A DNA stretch of 64,000 bases, from assembly GCA_003008705.1 (NCBI GenBank), contig PDUO01000014.1, forward strand, positions 346,696-410,695, in the 5' to 3' direction. Position 1 is the first letter of the stretch. The number at the start of each line of letters is the position of its first letter. This DNA is from Pezicula radicicola (lineage: Eukaryota; Ascomycota; Leotiomycetes; Helotiales; Dermateaceae). Positions 1-9,770 of this stretch are shown one piece after another. Made by a program: the position numbers and the translations under genes. The notes under the pieces were generated by a model that had not been told where the DNA came from, made no database searches, and was given only the letters and a program-made list of their open reading frames with translations.

Positions 1-1841
1 CCAGTAAATCCAGTAAACCCAGTAAATCCAGTAAATCCAGTAAACCCAGTAAACCCAGTAAATCCAGTAAATCCAGTAGGTCTACAGGAACAGTGCAGTA
101 TTTGTGGAGAAGGGTTAGAAGATACAGACAGAATTTTATTGCAGCCATGCGAGCATAACGTATTTCATATTAGATGTTTTTCTGGGTGGCTTTCGGAGGT
201 ATTCTGGGAAACTCAGAGGGAACAAAGGAGGATACCCAGATGTCCTTTTTGTAGAACACCAGTTCTAAGTGTATCACATGGAGGTTCTACAGAACCAATA
301 ATTCCTTTTAGGGACAGAGCCGTTGATGGTACAAATGTACCAGAAACATCAGAAACGGCAGATATATCAGATTTAGTAGAAGTTCTAGCAGCACAACTAG
401 CAGATGCACGTCGAGCAGCAAGAGCGAATCCAGCAAATCCAGCAGGTCCAGCAGATCCAGTAAATCCAGCAGATCCAGTAAATCCAGTAAATCCAGTAAA
501 TCCAGTAAATCCAGTAAATCCAGTAAATCCAGTAAACCCAGTAAATCCAGTAAATCCAGTAAATCCAGTAAACCCAGTAAACCCAGTAAACCCAGTAAAT
601 CCAGTAAATCCAGGGCTAGGTCAGCAAGCCCCGCCTCCACGGCCTCCCTCAGATATTATTATGGCAGATGCTCCACGCCAAAGAGTTTGGGTACATGATC
701 AGAATCGAGCAAATCCGTCACAAATAATCTGGAAGGAAGTTATTGCAGTCTTTAGAGCACGAAATGGACATCGTCTTTGCTTACGATCTCCAAGTAACAA
801 TCTCCCTGACCACGATATCCTTGATCTAGAGCCCCAATCTAGATGGCGAGGAAAGATGCAGGAATTCCTGGGCCTTGGAAATGAGATCACGGAGGCGGCC
901 CCTATATCAAGGTTGGAAAATGTTCCCTGGAGCCGACTCCAAATAACAGGAGTGGCTTGCGTACGTCAGAACCTTATGGTACTCGAAACTGACCCGCCCA
1001 TTCAACAAAGACCTTTGCGTGAAGCTGAGACATTGATAAGATTAAAAGACAGAATTGGAGAATACGGGGAGAATTATTATTATTACTGGTATGTGAAGGA
1101 GAAATATGGCCACCCCGAGATTAGTGAGGAGGTTTTGGGCTATAGGCGTGATGCTGGCCAAGCACAACCGATCTCTCCAAACAGAGGACCTCGCCCACGA
1201 CCCGTAGGCCCTATATTAGAAAATCATATCGCGCCATCTGGGGGGCCACCGAGTACTTTCCCATTAGATCCTCAGCCTACGCCAGATACTCAGCCTACGC
1301 CAGGTGCTCAGCCTACGCCAGGTACTCGGCCTTCGCCAGATACTACTACGACAGGTACTCGAACTACGCAAGAGGGTACACCAGGGACTGAGGGTACACC
1401 AGGGACTCGTGATACCACAGTAGATACTGATCAAGCATTTACTACAATGACAGTTCCCACCGATGAAAATGAGCTGATACGCGTACTTCAACAAATGTTG
1501 AACAATGCTATAGCTTCCCGGTAAGTACGGATAACCAAAATATACCCAGTTTAAGACTTCCTTATAAGGAAGCTGATCTCGTTTGAAGCAGAGGATAATT
1601 TCGTACTAGCGAACCAACTGATTTCCGCACTATGTTACGACTACAGAATGACCATGACGAGGGTAGGGAACTCCAGGGAAATCTTGACGCTATCTTAGAA
1701 CTACTTAGTGAATATGCCCAGCTGTTGGGCAATGCACCACTTCCACCTCGTTTGAATCAAATTTTTAACCGTCTCAGAGACCTTCAGATTCGCAGGAGTC
1801 GAGTTGAAAGAGGGCAACCGCCCTCAGATTCAACACTGTGA
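1..1841 (+). CDS. RING-H2 finger protein with Pro-Val-Asn repeat tracts (5' end outside window)
   Basis: The frame is open from base 1, so the start codon lies upstream. A RING-H2 zinc-binding domain is encoded at 94-252: CSIC, then a Cys-Glu-His, a His, an IRC cysteine and a final CPFC. This fold normally serves E3 ubiquitin ligases. It lies between two tracts of Pro-Val-Asn repeats (1-87 and about 424-611). The C-terminal half has a Pro-Thr-Pro-Gly-Thr rich segment (about 1270-1420). The exon reaches a stop at 1522-1524, but that stop lies inside a GTAAGT donor at 1521. An 89-bp intron (1521-1609, ending CTAG) joins in frame to an exon at 1610-1841 with a Leu-rich, probably helical end. The N-terminal part is missing, so targeting is unknown. 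The RING assignment is firm; substrate and role are not known. Confidence 0.72.
424..611 (+). repeat. 9-bp coding minisatellite (Pro-Val-Asn)n
   Basis: Tandem 9-bp units (CCA GTA AAY) with early variants carrying GCA, GGT or GAT codons. A second tract of the same unit occupies 1-87, on the other side of the RING domain. The unit length keeps the frame, so copy number can change without breaking the protein. The near identity of the units implies recent expansion. Confidence 0.9.
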
Positions 1842-2805
1842 ACTTCCGCTCGTTGACTTGTAATTTTGAATACATAGAATGTTACTAACGTCTATCCCTG
1901 CGTGCCGAAAAAACCGGTGTGCCGAAAAAAATGATAGGTACTTTGACTTAAAGCATCTTAAAATCTGTGCACACCTTAATATCTCCTATAATTTTTTATA
2001 AGTTATGTTCCGTGGCTGCTCCCACACACCCTAAACCCCTCCCACTAGAAAATCACGTTCGCATCGTCGCCCTCACGCCTGATTTGTATAGAGTCTCCTC
2101 TTATAGCATAACAGACTTCCTCCACCACAGCTCCACCATCGAGCTCTTACTATCCCCAATACTTGTAAAGCGGTCTTATCTGACCTCTAAAGCCTCACAC
2201 CTATACAGGAAATCGTTATCAGCCTTGTGGCTGCTGTGGCGCGCAGATTCATGCATGATTGCCACGCGGATCAGTACCTCCAGTTATATCAACTAACTGC
2301 TTTTAGTTTAGCTTCAAGCGAGATCAAAACAACCCCGCATCTCCCGTAATTAGGTTACTTGTATTTTCACTTATGTAATCACATGCCAAGCTTCACCACT
2401 TCAGGACTGTGGCTGACGCAAGTAATGTTGTTGCCTCAGACATCAAGGCTACATCGGTCACTACCAAATCTGGATGACCTAGAGCAGTTTCTGGGTCCTA
2501 GGTGTTCGCTATCAACTGCAGTATCAACAAGATATCGCAACGCGACTGAGCTTTACCTCCACCTTGTATACCTAAAAGTTTAGTGTTTTGACTATAGATT
2601 TCTCCAGCAGGCTTCTCCGATTGGTAGGTCTAGCGCCCTTGTCGTGATGTATAACGCAGCCCACCGCGAGGCTACCACTGCTCAAGACTCGACCCAACAT
2701 CCTCTTCCAACTCTGCCTCCAGCCCTACATACATAACGACTCGAACCCTCGGGGACTATCGAAAACCCCTCCGCTTCCCTTGAACTCCTCGAATCTCCTC
2801 GAATA

Positions 2806-5800
2806 ATGCGCCTCCTAGAATACACAGACGATGGCGACCTCACCGTGTCCGAGTTCTTTGAGAACGCCGTACCCAAGTATACTATACTTTCACACAGGTG
2901 GGGAGCAGGGGAGGTTACCCTCAAGGATCTGCTAGACGGTACGAGCAAGGGCAAGGTTGGCTATAGCAAGATACAGTTCTGCGGAGAACAAACGAGGCGC
3001 GATGATTTGCAATACTTTTGGGTGGACACTTGTTGTATCGATAAAACAAATGCCGTCGAGCTTCAGGAAGCTATCAACTCTATGTTTCGCTGGTACCAGG
3101 ATGCGACAAAGTGTTACGTTTACCTACCAGATGTTTCGCGAGCTCACTCCGACTTAGTCGACAATTCCAACGAAGCCTGGGAATTAACATTTCGGAAAAG
3201 CAAATGGTTCACTCGAGGCTGGACTCTACAAGAGCTTATTGCGCCGACATCTGTCGACTTCTTCTCAAAAGAGGGAGAGCTACTAGGCAATAAGGCCTCC
3301 CTAGAACGACATATCTGCGAGATAACAGGAATACCAGTCAATGCCCTTCGAGGGAGCCCGTTGTCTGATTTCAGCGTCACTGAGCGAATGTCGTGGGCGG
3401 CAAGTCGTGAAACTTTTCGCCAAGAAGACAAGGCATACTCACTACTAGGCATTTTCGACGTCAATATGCCGCTCATCTATAGCGAGGGAAAGGATAAGGC
3501 GTTGCAGCGACTGCGAGAAGAGATTGATAAGGCTTCAAAAGGTAGGTCCTTACTGTTTTGCCATTACTACTCATCAGGAAAAGACCTACATCTAGGTATT
3601 AGGAAGCTGCTGACTTCATCAGGGTTCAAGCGAAAGGACTTTTCAGTCGCCTTCAGCCTCTCTAATGTTTCCGACGTCGAACACTTCGTGGCAAGGAAGA
3701 CAGAGCTCGTAGAGATACACAAGGCACTTAGTGGCGATGGCTCCCGCAAAGCGGTTGTTCTTCACGGTCTCGGCGGAATTGGCAAGACACAGCTTAGCAT
3801 TGCATATGCGAAGCGGTACAAGGACAGCTACTCGGCAATATTCTGGCTGAACATTAAGGACGAGGATTCTCTAAAACAGAGCTTTGCTAAGATAGCCAAG
3901 CAGATATCAAGAGAACACCCGTTGGCTATCCGGCTTCGCAACGTGGATATGAATCAAAACCTCGACGAGGTAGTAGATGCTGTTAAGGCATGGCTGAGTC
4001 TACCGAATAATACGCGATGGCTAATAATATACGACAATTACGACAATCCTAGATTACCTGGATACACAGATCCTACGACTATAGATATCCGAGACTTCCT
4101 CCCCGAATCATATCAAGGCTCGATTATCATCACAACGCGGTTATCACAAGTCAGAAATGGCCATTCCATTCATATTCGTAAGCTCGAGGATGTGTACGAT
4201 AGTCTTGAGATTTTGTCACACGTTTCAAGACGGGAAGGACTAAGTAATGGTAAGAACGTCCTATATTTCGGTGATGTGGATCTGATCTTAATACTAGATC
4301 CGAATGCGATCATGCTTGCTAGAGAATTAGATGGACTGCCTCTTGCACTTGCTACTGCCGGAGCGTATCTCGATCAAGTAGCAGTAAGTCTTTCAGACTA
4401 TTTACGTCTATACAAACAGTCATGGATACAACTCCAAGAATCTAGTCCAGAACTAGACTCGTACGAAGACCGAACACTTTACTCTACATGGCAGATATCA
4501 TTCGATCACGTCAAACAGCAAAACGAACTCTCCGCTAAGCTTCTTTGTTTCTGGGCGTACTTCGATAGCCAGGATCTCTGGTTAGAGCTTCTCCAGTACA
4601 GTGACTCGAACGACCCAGACTGGGTACGAGAACTGACGAAGGACGAAGTAAGCTTCCATCAAGCAGTACGGGTATTAAGTAGCCACGGGCTAGTGGAGGT
4701 AGATATGTCTTCGCAAGGTTTGATCGAGTCACGAGGGTATAGCATTCATGGATGCGTTCACTCGTGGACAATTCATGTTCTTAACCAAGCGTGGGATCAC
4801 AGACTCGCTAGGCTAGCTATAAAGTTTATTGGATCACATATCCCGGCAAAGCATACTTTTCGGCCGTGGCTGACACAACGACGGCTTCTCCAGCATGCAA
4901 TGAGGTGTTCATATATGGTGCTTAATAGCTTAATTCCGGATGATGACATCGGATGGGAATGTCATAGACTAGGGATCCTCTATACCAACCAGGACAAGCG
5001 AGTCGAGGCCGAGCAAATGTACCAGTGGGCGCTACAAGGCTACGAGAAGGCATGGGGTCCAGAGCATACGTCAACGCTCAATACAGTCAATAATCTGGGG
5101 ATCCTCTATGCCGACCAGGACAAGCTAGTCGAGGCCGAGCAGATGTACCAGCGGGCGCTACAAGGCTACGAGAAAGCATTAGGTCCAGAACACACGTCAA
5201 CACTTAATACGGTCAACAACTTGGGGATCCTCTATAAATACCAGGGCAAGCTGGTCGAGGCGGAGCAGATGTACCAGCGGGCGCTACAAGGCAAAGAGAA
5301 GACATGGGGTCTAGAGCACATGTCGACGCTCGACACAGTCAACAACCTAGGGATCCTTTACGCTAACCAGGGCAAGCTGGTCGAGGCCGAGCAAATGTTC
5401 CAGCGGGCACTGCAAGGTAGAGAGAAGGCAAGGGGTCCAGATCACACGTTGACGCTCGAAGTGGTCGGTAACCTCGGGAACCTGTATAAAAACCAGGGCA
5501 AGCTAGCCGAAGCCGAGCAGATATACCAGCGGGCGCTGCAAGGCAAAGAGAATACATGGGGTCCAGAACACACGTCAACGCTTGACACGGTTTATAACAT
5601 AGGGCTCCTCTACAAGAATCAGGGCAAGCTAGTCAAGGCCGAGCAGATGTACCAGCGGGCGCTTCAAGGCTACGAGAAGGCATGGGGTCTAGAGCACACG
5701 TCGACGCTCGAGACAGTCAATAGCCTAGGGCTCCTTTATGCTGACTGGGGCAAGCTGGTCGAGGCCGAGCAGATGTACCAGCGGGCGCTGCGAGGCAAAG

Positions 5801-5985
5801 AGACGGCGCTCGGCCCAGAGCACACGTCGACGCTCCGGACATTGAACAACCTAGGGAACCTCTACACCGACCAGGGCAAGCTCGCTTTGGCCGAGCAGAT
5901 GTATAAGCGGGCGCAACAAGGCAAGAAGACGGCGCTCGGTGCAGATAATATTACGACTTATATCCCTGCGCTTAACACGTTGTAG
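2806..5985 (+). CDS. HET - NB-ARC - TPR NLR-like protein (cargo of element A)
   Basis: The start is MRLLEYTDDGDL, typical for HET proteins. The HET domain covers about residues 1-235, with LSHRWG, the FWVDTCCID block, MFRWYQ and WFTRGWTLQELIAP. An NB-ARC ATPase follows (P-loop GLGGIGKT near residue 325, GSIIITTR, GLPLAL). Eight very similar 42-residue TPR units (LGxLYxxQGKLVEAEQMYQ type) fill 4970-5950. HET domains execute cell death in fungal heterokaryon incompatibility, and NB-ARC plus repeats form the sensor. The continuous frame hides a likely 48-bp intron (4250-4297, GTAAGA...ACTAG, a multiple of three) that interrupts the segment before GLPLAL. The stop TAG at 5983-5985 replaces a Trp found at the same place in the element D gene (ALNTIWGSGSLF); cap-like sequence follows it, so the protein may lack its C-terminal cap. 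Confidence 0.88.
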   Translation: MRLLEYTDDGDLTVSEFFENAVPKYTILSHRWGAGEVTLKDLLDGTSKGKVGYSKIQFCGEQTRRDDLQYFWVDTCCIDKTNAVELQEAINSMFRWYQDATKCYVYLPDVSRAHSDLVDNSNEAWELTFRKSKWFTRGWTLQELIAPTSVDFFSKEGELLGNKASLERHICEITGIPVNALRGSPLSDFSVTERMSWAASRETFRQEDKAYSLLGIFDVNMPLIYSEGKDKALQRLREEIDKASKGRSLLFCHYYSSGKDLHLGIRKLLTSSGFKRKDFSVAFSLSNVSDVEHFVARKTELVEIHKALSGDGSRKAVVLHGLGGIGKTQLSIAYAKRYKDSYSAIFWLNIKDEDSLKQSFAKIAKQISREHPLAIRLRNVDMNQNLDEVVDAVKAWLSLPNNTRWLIIYDNYDNPRLPGYTDPTTIDIRDFLPESYQGSIIITTRLSQVRNGHSIHIRKLEDVYDSLEILSHVSRREGLSNGKNVLYFGDVDLILILDPNAIMLARELDGLPLALATAGAYLDQVAVSLSDYLRLYKQSWIQLQESSPELDSYEDRTLYSTWQISFDHVKQQNELSAKLLCFWAYFDSQDLWLELLQYSDSNDPDWVRELTKDEVSFHQAVRVLSSHGLVEVDMSSQGLIESRGYSIHGCVHSWTIHVLNQAWDHRLARLAIKFIGSHIPAKHTFRPWLTQRRLLQHAMRCSYMVLNSLIPDDDIGWECHRLGILYTNQDKRVEAEQMYQWALQGYEKAWGPEHTSTLNTVNNLGILYADQDKLVEAEQMYQRALQGYEKALGPEHTSTLNTVNNLGILYKYQGKLVEAEQMYQRALQGKEKTWGLEHMSTLDTVNNLGILYANQGKLVEAEQMFQRALQGREKARGPDHTLTLEVVGNLGNLYKNQGKLAEAEQIYQRALQGKENTWGPEHTSTLDTVYNIGLLYKNQGKLVKAEQMYQRALQGYEKAWGLEHTSTLETVNSLGLLYADWGKLVEAEQMYQRALRGKETALGPEHTSTLRTLNNLGNLYTDQGKLALAEQMYKRAQQGKKTALGADNITTYIPALNTL

Positions 5986-6269
5986 GGTCTCGGCTCTCTC
6001 TTCAAGTGCAAGGGACGGCCCGAGTAGAATCATCAGAAGGGAAATGGAGTCACAGATATAGAATCAATATAACCAGTGGCATCGAAGGCAATTACGATTA
6101 TAATATTGAAACCCTAACAAGCGGTGATTCATCCCTTCTATTTGCGCCCATAATACAATGACTGACTCTAATACAGTAATTAGTTGCGAGGCCTGCGCAA
6201 GCCTGCCTCAAGAAACCTATCTCGAATTCTATTCTTCTTCCAGCGATCCAGTTCTCCGCGATCTGCGCT

Positions 6270-8069
6270 TTAATACATACGTGCTACTGGTGCCCTCCAT
6301 GGCACTGGCGCATCGATCATCCGCGCCACTTCTGGCTGTGGCTCCGGCTCTGGCTCGTCTACCTCTTGTGCGGCACTTTTGCGCTTCCGAACATGTTTTC
6401 TACTGCCCTTTACGACCTCTTCCTCAGCGCTCGCCACTTCTGGCTCTGCCTCTGTGTCTGGCACATCTGCCTCTAACGCAGCACTCTTACGCTTCCGACC
6501 ACGTTTCCCCTTGCCCTTGATAACCTCCTTCGCAGCACGCGCGGCTCGTGCCACCTCGATGTCCTCAAAGCTCATCACCTTCGCCTTCCCTAGTACAATC
6601 GACCTGGTTGACCGGCGGACTTTGGCTTCGTTGTTCATGCTAATCAATGTCTGATTTTGATTATGGAGGAGGGCACGTTCGGCATCGAGGATGTCACGTT
6701 CGGCAAAGGATGCTTGGGCGGCATTGGCAAGCTTCTGTATATGCCTCTCTAGGCGCTGTATACTTGTCCCATCAAGCGTATGAGCATCCTGTTTGATCAG
6801 ATTATGCAGTGACGCAAGACCCTCTGCTGACACTGGCGTCACAGGCGTTTGTGGTACTTCGTCTTGATGACAAGAACCTACCTTTATCTCGTCGGCCCTC
6901 GGGACTATTGACTGGGTGGGGGGCTTTGGTGTCACCCTGAGGACTCTGTCTGGGTTAAACGGAAATAGACCACAGGCCGCCCATGCGGCCCTAATATTTC
7001 TCTTCGTGAACGCCTTTTCCCTTGCAGGGCTATACAGGGAGGTGAAATATTGCTTGCCAACTGTGTTCGCACCTCCTCGACACAGCCTATCAGCCTCGTC
7101 GCGGTAGGCTGCCTTCAAGGGTGCAAACACTCCGACGTCACAGGGCTGCAGCTTGTGGGAGGTATGAGAGGGGAGGCGGTACAGGATGATGTTGTTTTCG
7201 AAACAAAACTCTAAGGCTTCGAGGGTCTCGTGCGTCCCGAAGCCGTCACAAATCAGCACCCGGGGCTTCTGGTTAGCCTCTACTCTAGTTTGGGGATCAA
7301 ACACGCGCTTGAGCCACTCCAAGCTAATCTTAGAGTCGGTGTACCCAGAATCGGAGCATGCATAGTGCCATCCAGGGGTGGGGAACGTGGTCCAGTTGCT
7401 TCGATGGGTAGTAGCTGGCCAGATAATCATTGGTAGCAAAGACCTACCGCTTACACTAATGTACTCGATGGCAGTAACCATTGTACGCTTGACGCCCGCG
7501 CCTCTATAGTCTCGCGGATCGTCCTTACTTACTAGGACTGTGATAGAGCCAAGCATACATAACATTACTCCCGTCTCGTCCATGTTATAGACGTTCTCTG
7601 GGAGGATGACCGGATCTTCCAATACCTTTCCGATCACTTCAAACCAATGTATTATTTTATCATAGATATTGTTCTCGTGGCGTTCCCAGGCCATCGCCCT
7701 TACTCGTTGTGATTTGAGTGCTGGATGACGCTTCTGGAAGGCTTGAGCCTAGTTCTTATTCGGAGGCTTGGTCGCTTTCTTCGTCGTAGAACGCTGGCGG
7801 GCGATAATAAAGGCGAGGGACGGTAGGCACTTGATTCGCACAGGATTCCCGAGGTCAGCCATTAGTTTCAAATATTTTTCGAGGGCTTTCTCCTCCGATG
7901 GAGTAAGATACTATTGGCCTTGGGCCTTCTCTTCTTTCGAGCGCCGCCCATGATCGCGATGGTACAGGGTAGTCAAAGGGACTCCACTGTGTTTTGATCT
8001 GGCATCGTATGTTCGAGGCTCTCCCGGTAGGGAGGCCTCTGCAAGGGCTTTACTGGCGCGGTTGCTCAT
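6270..8069 (-). pseudogene. Fot1/pogo-type (DDE_1, CENP-B-like) transposase of element A, two nonsense codons
   Basis: A 600-codon frame starts at ATG 8069-8067. It shows an N-terminal helix-turn-helix region with the NKN(W)AQAFQKRHP motif, and a catalytic core with NMDETGV, VLICDGFGTHE and LPSHTSHKLQPCDVG, giving an Asp-Asp-Asp triad as in Fot1/pogo. The C-terminus is very basic (GKRGRKRKSAA). Two in-frame TAG codons break it, at 7913-7911 (a Gln position) and 7751-7749 (the conserved Trp before AQAFQKRHP). Both fit C-to-T or G-to-A change at CpA/TpG, as in RIP. From 7694 down to 6270 the frame is intact. TA target sites agree with this superfamily. It is probably the source type for the non-autonomous relatives D, E and F. 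Confidence 0.88.
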
Positions 8070-9770
8070 AAGGTATTACCTCACCGTACCTTACATGGAG
8101 ATGGGGATAGGGATGGGGATGGGGATTGGAACGACTGAGTGGCAACTTCTCCAGAACTAGAAACGTGGCAGCCTGTGGAAACTTCTAGAAGCACGCCACA
8201 CTGCGCTACATTTCAACGTGATATCTATAAAATGCGTAATTAAAAATACGACTCGCGTGGCTGTGAATACAATATTAGGTAAGGGCGATAAATTCTTCCT
8301 CGCTTATTAAGATGCGGCATTTTATGTACTACCCACTTTTGTCCGGATAAATCCGGTAGGTAGGTTTCCTTGTACTCTATGTCTTTAAACTTTAGAGTTA
8401 GATTTGAACTTAATAGAAGCTCTATACCACGGCCCCGAATTCTGGGGATAGGTTGATAGTCATAATAGAGTAAGGGGTAATAGCTATAGCAGCTTTTGAC
8501 ACTCTCAATAGGACGATCGATAGTATAGCCAAACTATAGTATTTTTCTGACTACAAGTCGAGCCCTTGTAGAGAAATAGCCAAGGAACAATAGCAAACAG
8601 ATTATAGCTTTATATATTTATATAGTAGAGATTTAAGAACCCTAAACTAGAAAGTTTTTTCGGTACACCGGTTTTTTCGGCACGCAGGGATGGACGTTAG
8701 GCAAGCAGAGCTAACTCAGCTCTGGGACTAGTATTAGTTTGTCTTATAGCACTCGTAGCGCCAGCAATCCATTGATTAAGAAATTCAAAAGTGCTAACGT
8801 CCCTCCCTGCGTGCCGAGAAACCCTGCGTGCCGAGAAAAACATGAGGTAAAGTTACTTTGACTTTACGCATTCTCAACTCTACACTAGCTTAACGTCCCT
8901 CCCTTCGTAGCGAGACACCCTGTGTGCCGAGACAGACCAATCAAATCGCAAGGATTCCGATTTTTTCTTCGTAATATCTCTTTTAAACCAACTAACGTCT
9001 GTCCCTGCGTCGAGAGACGCACCCCATGACGAGACAGACCATCAGTACTTTGAATTCAATTGATTCTAAATTTGTGAATCCACTGAAAATTCCTATATTT
9101 TTATGTCAGTCATATTGTATGACCACTCCTGAATAGTCTCAACCCCGGCTACTCTGAAAATTATGATTGCGTCGTCGCCGTCGCGCCTAATTGCGGAGGG
9201 CGTCAATTCGGAGTAAAATAGGACCCCTCGACCTACAACACCACCACGAGCTCTTTGTGCCTTTCAAACTCATAGAACAGTTTGATTTGGGTTTCCGAGC
9301 CTCGCCATGATGATGAAAAATCATGGTCAGCCTTGTGGTGACCAGGGAGTACTGTATCATGCGACGTCGCCACAAGGGCTAATACTTCCAACCAAGGGTC
9401 CCTGGTCATGGTTACGGTAATTATAGCGTATTTATAGTCGCTACTGTAATAAAATCGAGCTTTCCCTTAAAACTCATTGTGAATATTTCAACCCCTAGTT
9501 CGCTAGACAGGGATTACAAGGTACCTTACCAGAGGAAGCTAGATGAGCTTCGAGCTCTGGCCCCGCTTATCTCGCCAATGATGTGTATATATTATTAAGT
9601 AGATCATTGATGAAGGTCTAACTCAGTTAAGATATTCGAACGAGGCTGAGCATTGTGGTAAGTAGCTGATCGTGGTAAGTGTGTAACTTCATCAACCATA
9701 CTCTATAGTAAACCATTTACACGTATAGGACTGTATTACATTATATATTCCTTGAATTTTCATCCCAGCC

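Larger units (their letters stand above)
1888..8697 (-). mobile_element. Element A: Fot1/pogo-type TIR transposon carrying an NLR gene
   Basis: The left end at 1888 and right end at 8697 are inverted copies of a terminus beginning ACGTCYRTCCCTGCGTGCCGA, each with a second GTGCCGAAAAA box about 18 bp inward. TA dinucleotides flank both ends (1886-1887, 8698-8699). The 6.8-kb element holds a degenerate pogo/Fot1 transposase read leftward (8069-6270) and a HET-NB-ARC-TPR gene read rightward (2806-5985), tail to tail. The transposase orientation makes the right terminus the 5' end. Its 3' end (1888 to about 2230) matches the right ends of E and F in inverted orientation, and its 5' end matches their left ends. 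It lies only 46 bp after the RING gene stop. Cargo status of the NLR is inferred from its position between matched ends. Confidence 0.85.

Noticed and set aside
308..640. Leu/Asp-rich 110-codon reverse frame
   Set aside because: It is the complement of the Pro-Val-Asn minisatellite; the apparent protein is a repeat artefact.
1967..2583. Two frames in the left subterminal part of element A
   Set aside because: They lie in non-coding transposon end sequence that recurs, without open frames, in elements E and F.
8797..8810. GTGC on both outer flanks of element B as a longer target duplication
   Set aside because: The other elements of the family show only TA; with TA as the duplicated site the GTGC match is best explained by chance.
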